Shown here piece after piece: positions 7,849 to 16,253 of a stretch of 36,070 nucleotides of DNA. The DNA is from JAZQLP01 sp045629205. GTDB taxonomy: Bacteria > Bacillota > Clostridia > Oscillospirales > UBA644. Location: NCBI GenBank assembly GCA_045629205.1, contig JAZQQT010000118.1:1-36070 (forward strand), written 5' to 3'. How positions within the stretch are numbered: position 1 is the first letter of the stretch; every line of letters begins with the position of its first letter. Position numbers and translations under genes: made by a program. The notes under the pieces were generated by a model. The model had not been told where the DNA came from. It did not search any database and saw nothing but the letters and a program-made list of their open reading frames with translations.

Positions 7849-8512
7849 ATTGTCCTAAATAAAAACCGTGTTTTTTTTCTTTAAGCGCCGATGCAAGTTC
7901 GGCTGAATTTCTGATTCTTCTGTCGAATGTTACTCCGTATGAATAGTCAAAAGGAGGATTATGTTTGTCACCGCCTGCGGTGAAAATCAAATCTTTTTTC
8001 CCGAAAGTTTCCATTGCCTTATCATTTTCTTCCTGACTGTTGCAGGAATTATACAATTCAACGCCATCCGCAAACGACATATCCGGCATACTGTTATTTC
8101 CTCTGAAAGGATGGGCATACACAATAACGGCACCGACAGACGATGTAATTTCCCGCCACTGCGCAAGTGACGCGTGCCATAGCTCAGGATGTGAGCAGAT
8201 GAAATCGGGGTCAAGTCCGTAAACAAGAAATTCACGACTGTTTCCGATATATTCTTCGAGTCCGAAAATCAAATCGAAATCAAGTTCGGAAGCGACCTGT
8301 AAACCGTTATAATATCCCTTGATATATTGATTACAGTATTCGTCCCATGTCAGCGGATTAAAAAGTCTCGTATATCCGTTGACAAAATGATTTGTGATAA
8401 CTGCACCGGAAAATCCTTTAGAGTGCATATAACGAACCATATCGACAATCGGAGTATCTGAACACATACTTCCTTCGCATGAATGCATATGCAAATCGTA
8501 TTTATACATCAT
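7847..8512 (-). CDS. PHP-domain metal-dependent phosphoesterase-like protein
   Basis: About 221 aa with the PHP signature: DLHMHS at the start (His8, His10), ITNHF, a YAHPF motif, and GGDKH near the end. PHP domains bind two or three metals and cleave phosphoesters; the natural substrate here is unknown. The frame extends to a TTG at 8542. The ATG at 8512 is chosen since AAAGAGG (minus strand of 8521-8527), which overlaps the stop of the preceding gene, lies 8 nt before it. It is the last gene of the rpsU-yqeG-nfo-like-PHP run. Confidence 0.8.
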   Translation of the reverse strand: MMYKYDLHMHSCEGSMCSDTPIVDMVRYMHSKGFSGAVITNHFVNGYTRLFNPLTWDEYCNQYIKGYYNGLQVASELDFDLIFGLEEYIGNSREFLVYGLDPDFICSHPELWHASLAQWREITSSVGAVIVYAHPFRGNNSMPDMSFADGVELYNSCNSQEENDKAMETFGKKDLIFTAGGDKHNPPFDYSYGVTFDRRIRNSAELASALKEKKHGFYLGQ

Positions 8513-8525
8513 AATCATACCCTCT

Positions 8526-9380
8526 TTAATACAGAGATTCAACTACCTTTTTCATACTGACAGCATCTATATCCTGCGTTCCAGCAGATTCGCAAATAAT
8601 AACAGGAGACATATCACGCCGGACTATTTCTTCCGCAAGGAAAGTGAAATCCGGACCGAATACGGTATCTTCAAATGTAAGATGACGTTTTTCTCCTCCG
8701 TCGGTATACTCGATCTTGGAAAAATGAATATGAATGGATTTCATACGTTCATTTCCGAGTTCGTTTTCGACCTTATCCAATACTTCCGAAAAATCAGACA
8801 GATTTTTAAGTCCGCCGAGTGTTCTGGCATTTAAATGACCGAAATCTATACATGGGATAAAATTATCTTTGATTTTACACAATGTCAAAACTTCATCAAG
8901 TGTTCCGAGCTGATTTATTTTACCCATTACTTCGGGACACACCGAAATATCGTCCAGACACTGTTCTTCCATTTTTACAACCGCTTTTTTAAGCGTATCG
9001 GAAGCGAGAGCCAGCGCTTCTGCCCTGCTGATCTGACCGCAGCTGCCGCTGTGAACAACGATACGATTGCCGCCCATATTCTTTACGGCAGCAGCAGATT
9101 TGATAATATGATCGAGGCTCTTTAATCTGGTCTCTTCCGAAACCGAAGATAAAGAAATAAAATACGGCGCATGAAGCGACGGTCTGATACCGTTTTCTTT
9201 ACATGCCTCACCGAAAGCCGCGGAGGCCTCTGCTGAAATAGAAACGCCGTGTCCGCACTGATATTCGAACGCGTTAAGTCCCATTTTTTTAAGAGCAGCC
9301 GGAATCTGAACCGTTGTTTTTGCGCCAAGCGATTTTAAATTATCCGTGCTGCCGGCAGGACCGAAAAATACAGTGTTCAT
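8526..9380 (-). CDS. endonuclease IV-like TIM-barrel protein (AP endonuclease family 2)
   Basis: 284 aa. Zinc-ligand positions of endonuclease IV can be traced: His70 (LHAPYF), His110 (VVHSGS), Glu150 (CPE), Asp179 and His182 (IDFGHLNA), His217/219 (IHIHFS) and a late Glu in ICESAG. The Asp-x-His pair normally between the last two is not clear (KRHLTFED takes its place). It may be a true AP endonuclease acting on abasic DNA, or a sugar-isomerase-like relative. Its ATG overlaps the yqeG stop (ATGA). Confidence 0.75.
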   Translation of the reverse strand: MNTVFFGPAGSTDNLKSLGAKTTVQIPAALKKMGLNAFEYQCGHGVSISAEASAAFGEACKENGIRPSLHAPYFISLSSVSEETRLKSLDHIIKSAAAVKNMGGNRIVVHSGSCGQISRAEALALASDTLKKAVVKMEEQCLDDISVCPEVMGKINQLGTLDEVLTLCKIKDNFIPCIDFGHLNARTLGGLKNLSDFSEVLDKVENELGNERMKSIHIHFSKIEYTDGGEKRHLTFEDTVFGPDFTFLAEEIVRRDMSPVIICESAGTQDIDAVSMKKVVESLY

Positions 9381-9862
9381 TTTCTTTTATGAATTACCTT
9401 TTCGAGAAATCGTTTAAATTTAATAAAAGATGTCGTTTTGGTCCCGACAGGCTCAACAAGAGCGCTTCGTATTCCGACCGATTCCGCACCTTTTATATCA
9501 GTATATAACTGATCTCCGATAAACAGTGTCTCGCAAGGAAGACGATTTATAACGGTAAGTCCTTGTTTGATTGCTGTTTTATCCGGCTTAAAAGCATTGC
9601 ATATACACGGGATATCAAGTTTTTTTGCAAAAGGATATATTCTACGGATTCTGTTATTTGAAACAATACAAACACGAATTCCGGCATCGGTGACGTTTTT
9701 TATCCATTCCACCAAATCGGCATCCGGCTTCGGACAGTTGTGTTCTGTAAGAGTGCTGTCGAGATCTGTAAGAATACCTTTAAATCCGTTTGATTTTAAG
9801 AAATCAACTGTTATATCGTTAAATACGTTAAAAAAATATGTCGGTTGCAATAATTTTTTCAT
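9377..9862 (-). CDS. yqeG: YqeG family HAD phosphatase
   Basis: 161 aa, HAD superfamily IIIA. The nucleophile motif is TDLDSTL (Asp33, Asp35), motif II is IVSNN (Ser68), the lysine motif is FKPDK (92-95), and motif III is GDQLYTD (Asp117, Asp122). The length and MKKLLQPTYFF start match YqeG, a putative phosphatase of undefined substrate. The ATG at 9862 has no Shine-Dalgarno sequence, because the T-tract of the rpsU terminator ends 3 nt before it; expression probably depends on read-through. An upstream TTG at 9898 lies in the terminator loop and is not convincing. Confidence 0.85.
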   Translation of the reverse strand: MKKLLQPTYFFNVFNDITVDFLKSNGFKGILTDLDSTLTEHNCPKPDADLVEWIKNVTDAGIRVCIVSNNRIRRIYPFAKKLDIPCICNAFKPDKTAIKQGLTVINRLPCETLFIGDQLYTDIKGAESVGIRSALVEPVGTKTTSFIKFKRFLEKVIHKRK

Positions 9863-9865
9863 ATC

Positions 9866-9912
9866 AAAAAAAAAGAGCTGTAATTCAAAAAAAAACAATC
9901 GGAATTACAGCT
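9866..9912 (-). terminator. rpsU terminator
   Basis: An 11-bp stem pairs 9876-9886 with 9902-9912 (AGCTGTAATTC core, 15-nt loop) and is followed on the minus strand by nine Ts (9866-9874). It is unusual in running directly into the yqeG ATG. Confidence 0.8.
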
Positions 9913-9924
9913 AAGCCTTTATTT

Positions 9925-10098
9925 TTAATGCTTGCGCTTTCTGGCAGCCTCGGACTTTTTCTTCTTTTTAACAGAAGGTTTTTCGTAGCACTGTCTCTTT
10001 TTAACCTCGGAGATAACTCCGGCTCTTGCGCACTGTCTCTTAAAACGACGGAGAGCATTATCCAAAGACTCATTTTCTTTTACTTTAATTTCTGACAT
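9925..10098 (-). CDS. rpsU: 30S ribosomal protein S21
   Basis: A 57-aa protein. It begins MSEIKVKENESLDNALRRFK, followed by the conserved RQCARAGV and KRQCYEKPS segments and a Lys/Arg-rich tail ending AARKRKH. This matches S21 in both length and sequence. It binds the 30S platform near the 3' end of 16S rRNA and helps initiation. GGAGGGGGGG is 7 nt before the ATG, a very strong site. It has its own promoter (10136-10164) and terminator. Confidence 0.96.
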   Translation of the reverse strand: MSEIKVKENESLDNALRRFKRQCARAGVISEVKKRQCYEKPSVKKKKKSEAARKRKH

Positions 10099-10135
10099 TT
10101 AATATCCCCCCCTCCATCGGTAAAAAACCTTTGTT

Positions 10136-10164
10136 ATTATACATCGTTTCTGTTTGAAAGTCAA
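10136..10164 (-). promoter_or_regulatory. rpsU promoter
   Basis: TTGACT (10159-10164) and TATAAT (10136-10141) on the minus strand with a 17-bp spacer. RNA would start near 10129, about 30 nt before the ATG. Confidence 0.8.
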
Positions 10165-10239
10165 GTATAAATACATTGTTATAAGGGCTCAGGTTTTTAA
10201 ACATTTTATGACATAACGCATATAAATGCAAAAAACCGA

Positions 10240-11163
10240 TTAAAGTTGAACAAATTCGTTGAGCATTGACTCGGTTGGTATCATAAAGCCGCTTATTTCA
10301 CGGAATTTCGACAATGCTTTTTCAAGTTCACGTGCCTTTTCGGAAAAAGGACTATTCTGAGATACTGTTCCGAGTAATTCAAGAGCATGATGTTTAAAAG
10401 CCATCGGTTCATAAGCATGCGTGGTATCAACCGTATTATCCGCAGTCGCGCCAAGCGGACGAATGTAAAGGTCTTCACTTTTACGGACATCGTCCCATAC
10501 GGCAAAAGTTCCTTCGGCATTTATGCCGCGCGACCAACTGTCACGGATCATGCGACGGAGAAAACGCAGATCGAACTTTGAAAGAACGGTATTTTTACCG
10601 TCGGAAAATCCGGAATGCGGACTGACATAAACTTTGTGAATCAATGAAGAATCTATACCATCGCTGATAATGGGATTAAGTCCGTGTATTCCCTCGAGAA
10701 TAAGAACGCCGTCTGCTCCGAGATCAAGACTATACGCATTATCGGTGCGGACACCGGAAATAAAATCAAACTGCGGCATACTGGCTTTTCCCGTTGCGAG
10801 AATATCGTTCATTACCTTGCGGACAAGTTCAATTTCAAGAGACTCGACAACTTCGGCATTCGGTTTTCCGTCTATTATCGGAAGTTCGGTTCTGTTTTTA
10901 TAAAAATCATCCATAGAGACCACAACTGCCGTGCGGTGAATATGACGCATCGCTTCCTTGATTTTTCTCGCAGTAGTAGTTTTTCCGGACCCTGAAGGTC
11001 CCGCCAACAGAATCATTTGTTTTCTGCCGGAGGAAAGAACAGCGTGAAATATCTGCGCACGATAGATATCTTCAACGTTATCTATAAGAACGTCGGGGCA
11101 GGTATCTGCGGCGAAATTGAGAATATCAACCAAGTATTCGTTGTTTTTGTTTTTTATTCCCAT
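10240..11163 (-). CDS. uridine kinase-like P-loop nucleoside kinase
   Basis: 307 aa of the phosphoribulokinase/uridine kinase family: Walker A GPSGSGKT (55-62), SMDDFYKNR, a FDFISG segment and a LILEGIHGLNP motif. It probably phosphorylates a nucleoside. It is longer than typical Udk (~210 aa), having a ~45-aa N-terminal extension. In many Clostridia a related kinase is fused behind ThrRS-like TGS/SAD domains; here it is free-standing, with its ATG 1 nt after the thrS stop, so the two are surely co-translated. The exact substrate is not decidable. Confidence 0.8.
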   Translation of the reverse strand: MGIKNKNNEYLVDILNFAADTCPDVLIDNVEDIYRAQIFHAVLSSGRKQMILLAGPSGSGKTTTARKIKEAMRHIHRTAVVVSMDDFYKNRTELPIIDGKPNAEVVESLEIELVRKVMNDILATGKASMPQFDFISGVRTDNAYSLDLGADGVLILEGIHGLNPIISDGIDSSLIHKVYVSPHSGFSDGKNTVLSKFDLRFLRRMIRDSWSRGINAEGTFAVWDDVRKSEDLYIRPLGATADNTVDTTHAYEPMAFKHHALELLGTVSQNSPFSEKARELEKALSKFREISGFMIPTESMLNEFVQL

Positions 11164-11164
11164 A

Positions 11165-13066
11165 TCAGTCTCTTGCTTTTGATTTTATCTGTTCGTTAAC
11201 TGTTGCAATAAATTCGTCGGCAGTCATGGTTCCGAGATCCCCGCCTTTACGCGCTCTTACCGCAATAGTGCCGTTTTCGGCTTCTTTATCACCGACAACG
11301 ACCATATACGGAATCTTCTGAAGCTGTGCTTCACGAATCTTATAACCGATTTTTTCGTTACGCAAATCTATTTCTGCCTTGAATCCGCATGCCTCGAATT
11401 TTGCAACAAGTTCTTTCGCATATTCCGCACTTCTGTCGGTAATATTCATTACTTTAATTTGAACGGGAGCAAGCCAAGTCGGGAACGCGCCCGCAAAATG
11501 CTCTGTAATTATGCCGATAAAACGTTCTATTGATCCGTAAACAACACGATGAATCATAACCGGACAATGCTTTTCACCGTCTGAACCTGTATATTCAAGA
11601 TTGAATCTGCCCGGCAGCTGATAATCGAGCTGTATTGTTCCGCACTGCCAGGTTCTTCCGAGTGAATCCTGAATATGGAAATCAAGTTTAGGTCCGTAGA
11701 AAGCGCCGTCACCAGGATTGATTTCATATGTCTTTCCTATACTCGTAATTGCATCTGCAAGAGCCGCTGTTGCAATATCCCAATCTTCCACAGAACCGAT
11801 ATGGTCGTCTGGCATGGTTGAAAGTTCTATTTTATACGGAAGTCCGAATGTATTGTAAACCTCGTCAAAAAGGCTGGCTATACGGGTAACTTCATTCTTT
11901 ATCTGATCTTTTGCAAGAAGGATATGAGCATCGTCCTGTGTAAAGCAGCGGACACGGAACATACCGTGCAAAGCGCCGGAAAGTTCATGTCTGTGAACAA
12001 GTCCGAGCTCTCCGTAGCGAAGAGGAAGCTCTTTATATGAATGAGGTTCGAGAGAATAAACGAGAATACTGCCCGGACAGTTCATCGGTTTGATTGCGAA
12101 ATCTTCCTCATCTATAACGGTAGTATACATATTCTCTTTGTAATGATCCCAGTGACCGGAAGTTTCCCAAAGAGTTCTCTTCATAATCTGAGGAGTGGAT
12201 ATTTCAAGATAATCCCATTTTTTATGAACAGCTCTCCAGTAATCAATAAGAGTATTCTTAAGGATCATACCTTTGGGAAGATAGAACGGGAATCCCGGAG
12301 CTTCATCGCGGAACGCAAACAAATCAAGTTCTCTTCCTATTTTACGGTGATCTCTCTTTTTCGCTTCTTCAATCGCTGTGAGATAGGCTTCAAGTTCTGC
12401 TGCCTTGGGGAACGTAATTCCGTAAATACGCTGTAAGACCTTATTCTTTGCATCGGCTCTCCAATAAGCGCCTGTGCATTGCGTTACTTTTATTGCCTTG
12501 ATTTTTGAAATATCAAAAAGATGAGGGCCTGCGCAAAGGTCGGTGAAATCCCCCTGCTTATAGAATGAAATCTCAGCATCGGCGGGAAGTTCGTTAATAA
12601 GTTCAACCTTATAAGGATTGTCTTTCATAAGTTCCAGAGCTTCTTTTTTCGGAAGGACGAATCTTTCCATTTTATAACCCTGTTTAACAACTTTTTTCAT
12701 TTCCGCTTCGATTTTTTCGAGAACATCGGGAGTGAAAGTGACATCGGAATCTATATCGTAATAAAATCCGTTTTCAATTGCAGGTCCTATTGTCAAAATG
12801 CTTTGAGGATAGAGATTTTTAACGGCCTGTGCCAAAACGTGTGACGACGTATGCCAGAAAGCCTTTTTGCCTTCGGGATCGTCAAAAGAATAATAATTGA
12901 TCGAAGCATCCTCATTTACAGCAGTGCTTAAATCTGACATTTTGCCGTTTATCTCGCATACAAGACTGGCTTTTGCCATTTCGGGATCAATCTGTCTTGC
13001 AATTGCGAATGCAGACAAACCTGACTCAACTTCGTAAACGTTTCCGTTTTTTAATGTAATTTTCAT
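11165..13066 (-). CDS. thrS: threonyl-tRNA synthetase
   Basis: 633 aa, full length. Domains in order are TGS (1-60), the SAD editing domain with FWHTSSHVLAQA and LCAGPHL, the class II core with MNCPGS, RHELSGALHGMFRVR and FTQDDAH, and a C-terminal anticodon-binding domain (about 530-633). It charges tRNA-Thr. The ATG has no ordinary ribosome binding site: AAAGGAG lies 31 nt upstream, with a hairpin between. No T-box fits in the short leader. See the leader feature at 13067-13156. Confidence 0.98.
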   Translation of the reverse strand: MKITLKNGNVYEVESGLSAFAIARQIDPEMAKASLVCEINGKMSDLSTAVNEDASINYYSFDDPEGKKAFWHTSSHVLAQAVKNLYPQSILTIGPAIENGFYYDIDSDVTFTPDVLEKIEAEMKKVVKQGYKMERFVLPKKEALELMKDNPYKVELINELPADAEISFYKQGDFTDLCAGPHLFDISKIKAIKVTQCTGAYWRADAKNKVLQRIYGITFPKAAELEAYLTAIEEAKKRDHRKIGRELDLFAFRDEAPGFPFYLPKGMILKNTLIDYWRAVHKKWDYLEISTPQIMKRTLWETSGHWDHYKENMYTTVIDEEDFAIKPMNCPGSILVYSLEPHSYKELPLRYGELGLVHRHELSGALHGMFRVRCFTQDDAHILLAKDQIKNEVTRIASLFDEVYNTFGLPYKIELSTMPDDHIGSVEDWDIATAALADAITSIGKTYEINPGDGAFYGPKLDFHIQDSLGRTWQCGTIQLDYQLPGRFNLEYTGSDGEKHCPVMIHRVVYGSIERFIGIITEHFAGAFPTWLAPVQIKVMNITDRSAEYAKELVAKFEACGFKAEIDLRNEKIGYKIREAQLQKIPYMVVVGDKEAENGTIAVRARKGGDLGTMTADEFIATVNEQIKSKARD

Positions 13067-13156
13067 TATATTTTCGCGCCGACTCTTATCGACGCATCTC
13101 CTTTCGCCTCATACGTAGAGGTAGAAATAATATAGAATCGGTCACCCGGAAGTGAC
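13067..13156 (-). promoter_or_regulatory. structured thrS leader, possible ThrRS-binding operator
   Basis: Three hairpins, read 5' to 3' on the minus strand. (1) GTCAC (13156-13152) with GTGAC (13145-13141). (2) CCTC (13121-13118) with GAGG (13110-13107), extended below a small internal loop by TTTC (13127-13124) with GAAA (13105-13102); its 7-nt loop TACGTAT has CGT exactly at tRNA positions 34-36, the tRNA-Thr anticodon. (3) GCGTCGAT (13095-13088) with GTCGGCGC (13083-13076), lying between AAAGGAG (13104-13098) and the ATG. Folding hairpin 3 shortens the spacing from 31 to 11 nt. E. coli thrS uses an anticodon-mimic operator before its ribosome site; this layout is similar. The function is inferred. 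Confidence 0.5.
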
Positions 13157-13176
13157 TAAACGATTACTTGCTTTAA

Positions 13177-14661
13177 TCAGTCGATTTCTTCTCCGTTAAG
13201 AAGTTTAACGAGATCTGATTTAACTTTATCGACTTTTGTTACATAGCAGAAAAATCTGCCTTCTCCGTTAACACGGATAAACATTTTGCGTGCGCTGTCG
13301 GGACAAGGTAGAAACTCAAGAGTCATCCTTGAACCGTCATTAACATAATAAACAACAGACATAACGGGCTCGGACTGCGGATCTGTTTCTATACCGTTAT
13401 GAGTTACGCTGACAATCGTAGAATAAAAGCTACGAAAATTATCGGCATCAAGAGTAATGTTGTTTTCTTTTACGATCATATTTTCACCGGCATCGGGATC
13501 TTTTATCGTAAAATGATAGGTCTTTTCGTCAAACGATACATCAAGAGCAGTAAGATTGTTAAGATATTCCAAACCGACAAATTTCTGACAATACTGATAA
13601 ATCGGTCTGTCAACATATTCAAACGCACTTGATTTTACGGCATATATCACGGGAGCATCGTTTACCATAACATAAACAGTATTATCAACAGTTTTTCCGA
13701 GCGCATACTTTATGACGAGAGGGTAAGGACTTCCGTCTTCGGTTTTTTTATAGAACGGGTTTTCATCCTGATTTTCAAGCATCTGTGCCGTTGTATCAAG
13801 ATTCAATTTGATTTCAACCGCAGTCGGGTTGTCAAATCCGTATTCCGTAAGAGAATCGGCATCCACATAATCACAAACGACGCTGTCGGCGTCAAGGTCA
13901 CACATTAATGTTACCAAATCATGCAGAGGTGCGGAATCAGCTCCGAAAAGAAACGGCTTTTCCATAACGTATCCGTTGATATATGAAAGAACATGTGACT
14001 CCGATTCGTTGGTCGTTCTGATATAAAGTTCTGACCCATCTGATTTTTTAATGCTGAGATATTCGAATTCCGTTATATCGAACCATTCGCAAATCTGCTT
14101 ATCGTAATATCTTAAAAAATCACTCAGATAACGTTCACCGTAAAATGAACCCACGAGATAAACATCGCTGCTTCCGTCCATCCGAATGTAGTATCCGTTT
14201 CCGGACGGTTCTTCATTTCCTATATAAAAAACAGTTTCAGTTCCGTTTTTAAGCATGACACGAACGGTAGCTCCCGGGTTATCAAGACCGTAATACTCCG
14301 GATGCTCCGTGCCGTTTTCGATTGAAAGATCGCACGTTATTCTTTTTACGCTTTCATAAAGTCCCACGGATGAATAGGGCAATAACGGAGCGCCTTCCCT
14401 GCCTTCGATGTAAATATTATTATCGGAATCACGGCGAACTTTATAATCCCCGTATTTATTAATAACCTGCAAATATTCTATATCGGCCACTTCACATGAA
14501 TAGATAACATTGCGCTCATTTTCGTGGTCAATATCCAATGTGTTATCAGGTGATTCTTCCTGCGGCTTATCATCCATTTTACTGATAAAAAAAACGGCAA
14601 AACAAAGCACAACAGCCAGAAAGGCACATACAATAATTGTTATAATTCTTTTTTTCGTCAT
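13177..14661 (-). CDS. DUF4340 domain membrane-anchored protein
   Basis: 494 aa with an N-terminal membrane anchor (about 5-27) and a large extracytoplasmic part with repeated DUF4340-like units (IEYLQVINKYGDYKVRR, then YYGLDNPGATVRV, later TEYGFDNPTAVEIKL). DUF4340 proteins are regularly encoded with GldA/F/G-type ABC exporters; their biochemical role is unknown. The ATG overlaps the gldG-like stop (ATGA), so it is the fourth member of that transporter set. Confidence 0.8.
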   Translation of the reverse strand: MTKKRIITIIVCAFLAVVLCFAVFFISKMDDKPQEESPDNTLDIDHENERNVIYSCEVADIEYLQVINKYGDYKVRRDSDNNIYIEGREGAPLLPYSSVGLYESVKRITCDLSIENGTEHPEYYGLDNPGATVRVMLKNGTETVFYIGNEEPSGNGYYIRMDGSSDVYLVGSFYGERYLSDFLRYYDKQICEWFDITEFEYLSIKKSDGSELYIRTTNESESHVLSYINGYVMEKPFLFGADSAPLHDLVTLMCDLDADSVVCDYVDADSLTEYGFDNPTAVEIKLNLDTTAQMLENQDENPFYKKTEDGSPYPLVIKYALGKTVDNTVYVMVNDAPVIYAVKSSAFEYVDRPIYQYCQKFVGLEYLNNLTALDVSFDEKTYHFTIKDPDAGENMIVKENNITLDADNFRSFYSTIVSVTHNGIETDPQSEPVMSVVYYVNDGSRMTLEFLPCPDSARKMFIRVNGEGRFFCYVTKVDKVKSDLVKLLNGEEID

Positions 14662-16244
14662 AGTGAATTTCTCTTTTTATAAACGACGATACATATTATG
14701 GCAAATATTACAGGAATACCGAACGGGATACCGATAAATATCCATCTGACCTGAGTTGTGGTTTCGAAATTAAGAGTATACGGCAACAGGTTCTTGGGAA
14801 GGATAGAAGTATCAACCGATTCCGTTGCATCAACAAGATATTTGACGGTTTCAATAAGACACTGAGAAACGGTTTGCTTGGAGCCGTCGATATTTGAAAG
14901 ATAGTATGCCTTCATAAACGATGTTGATCCGCAGAGAAGAATATTGGAAGAAATTCTGTCTGTCCCATCATATCTTGCTTTTGAAGAAAGAGTCATAATC
15001 GAGAAGGGACCCGAAGAATCACCCTCGCTCTTTTTTATGTTTTTGAAGTCATCTGCGGAAATATTCGTATTAAACATTTCACGTCCGAATGCCGTATCAT
15101 ACGTATTTATCAGGGTCTGCGTAGAAACAGAATCTTCAGATGAGAACAGAATATTAATTGCTCTTGTCTTACCGAGCTGGACATCCACGGAATAATTACC
15201 GTTAAGAAGTTCTGTAAAAAGAGTGTCAGGTTCATAAGTCAGTTTTAAAAACGGCTCATACTGATTCGAAAAAGCATAACTGTTTTTTTCGTCAAAAACA
15301 GATTCTTTACCGAATTCAAGTCCCCACTCACGAAGATAGTCATCAAGTTTAGGGTTATCGGCAGCATCAAGATCACTGAAAACCATTAAATGTTTCCCGA
15401 GTTTGCCGTCATTGCTGAGAAAAGCGTCAAGTATTGAAATATCATTATCGCTGTAGGTCATCATCGGATTAACCATAATAAGAATGTTTATTTTATCCGA
15501 ATATGATTCGAGCTGGTCAAATGTAACCGAAAAGATGTTAAAACCGTTTTCCTGCAGCAAATCTTTAAGATTTGAAATACCGTCGGCATTCACTTCAAAT
15601 TCTCCGTGTCCGATAAGAACTCCGACGTTCTGGATATCGGTTTTTGTTGAATAGACAAGACCGCCGGTTATACGACGTTCGAGTCCGACATACTGCAAAT
15701 CATCAAATATACTGTCGTATATCTGTCTGTTACGCTGTGTTTCCGGACAGTAAACGATAACGACAACATTATCTTCACCTGTTGTGTCTATCACAATATT
15801 TCTGCTTGAGAAAAAATACGGATTATAAGTTGGATCCACATAATACTCCGTAATCTTTCCTTCTGATTCACGCACATAATTATCAACCGTTTCAACTATG
15901 AACTGTCGATATGAAATCTCCGTGCTTGTTGAAACCGCCGAACGGTATTCTTCTTCTACTCCGAGGACAATAATCTCGGCTGTTCCTGGCATTTCTTTAA
16001 GAAAGGCAAGAGTTTCGTCACATAACGAATAGGTTTGATCTTCCGTCAGGTCAACTTTCAGATTTAATTTTGAAGCTGCGATTCCCACCCCTATATTGAT
16101 AATCACGGCGACCGCAATGAACAAAGCGACAACACCTGCGGAAAGAGATCCGTGCTTTATTTTTTTTGCCGTAATAACAGGTTGTTTTACCGTTCTGTTT
16201 TCCGAAACATTTGCAATGATGATATCTTTTTTATTCTCGCTCAT
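14658..16244 (-). CDS. GldG-like ABC transporter auxiliary protein
   Basis: 528 aa. There is one membrane helix near the N-terminus (about 33-57) and one at the C-terminus (about 498-522), enclosing a large external domain. The start of that domain, KVDLTEDQTYSLCDETLAFLKEM, is the hallmark of the GldG/ABC-type auxiliary family, and NVGVLIGHGE is typical too. In Bacteroidota GldG partners GldA and GldF in gliding; in non-gliding Clostridia the same trio occurs with an unknown cargo. It lies 9 nt after the permease gene. Confidence 0.82.
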   Translation of the reverse strand: MSENKKDIIIANVSENRTVKQPVITAKKIKHGSLSAGVVALFIAVAVIINIGVGIAASKLNLKVDLTEDQTYSLCDETLAFLKEMPGTAEIIVLGVEEEYRSAVSTSTEISYRQFIVETVDNYVRESEGKITEYYVDPTYNPYFFSSRNIVIDTTGEDNVVVIVYCPETQRNRQIYDSIFDDLQYVGLERRITGGLVYSTKTDIQNVGVLIGHGEFEVNADGISNLKDLLQENGFNIFSVTFDQLESYSDKINILIMVNPMMTYSDNDISILDAFLSNDGKLGKHLMVFSDLDAADNPKLDDYLREWGLEFGKESVFDEKNSYAFSNQYEPFLKLTYEPDTLFTELLNGNYSVDVQLGKTRAINILFSSEDSVSTQTLINTYDTAFGREMFNTNISADDFKNIKKSEGDSSGPFSIMTLSSKARYDGTDRISSNILLCGSTSFMKAYYLSNIDGSKQTVSQCLIETVKYLVDATESVDTSILPKNLLPYTLNFETTTQVRWIFIGIPFGIPVIFAIICIVVYKKRNSL

Positions 16245-16253
16245 GATATCACC

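Noticed and set aside
13067..13176. T-box riboswitch before thrS (and before hisS or aspS)
   Set aside because: The gaps are too short, and no T-box core sequence or antiterminator/terminator pair was seen.
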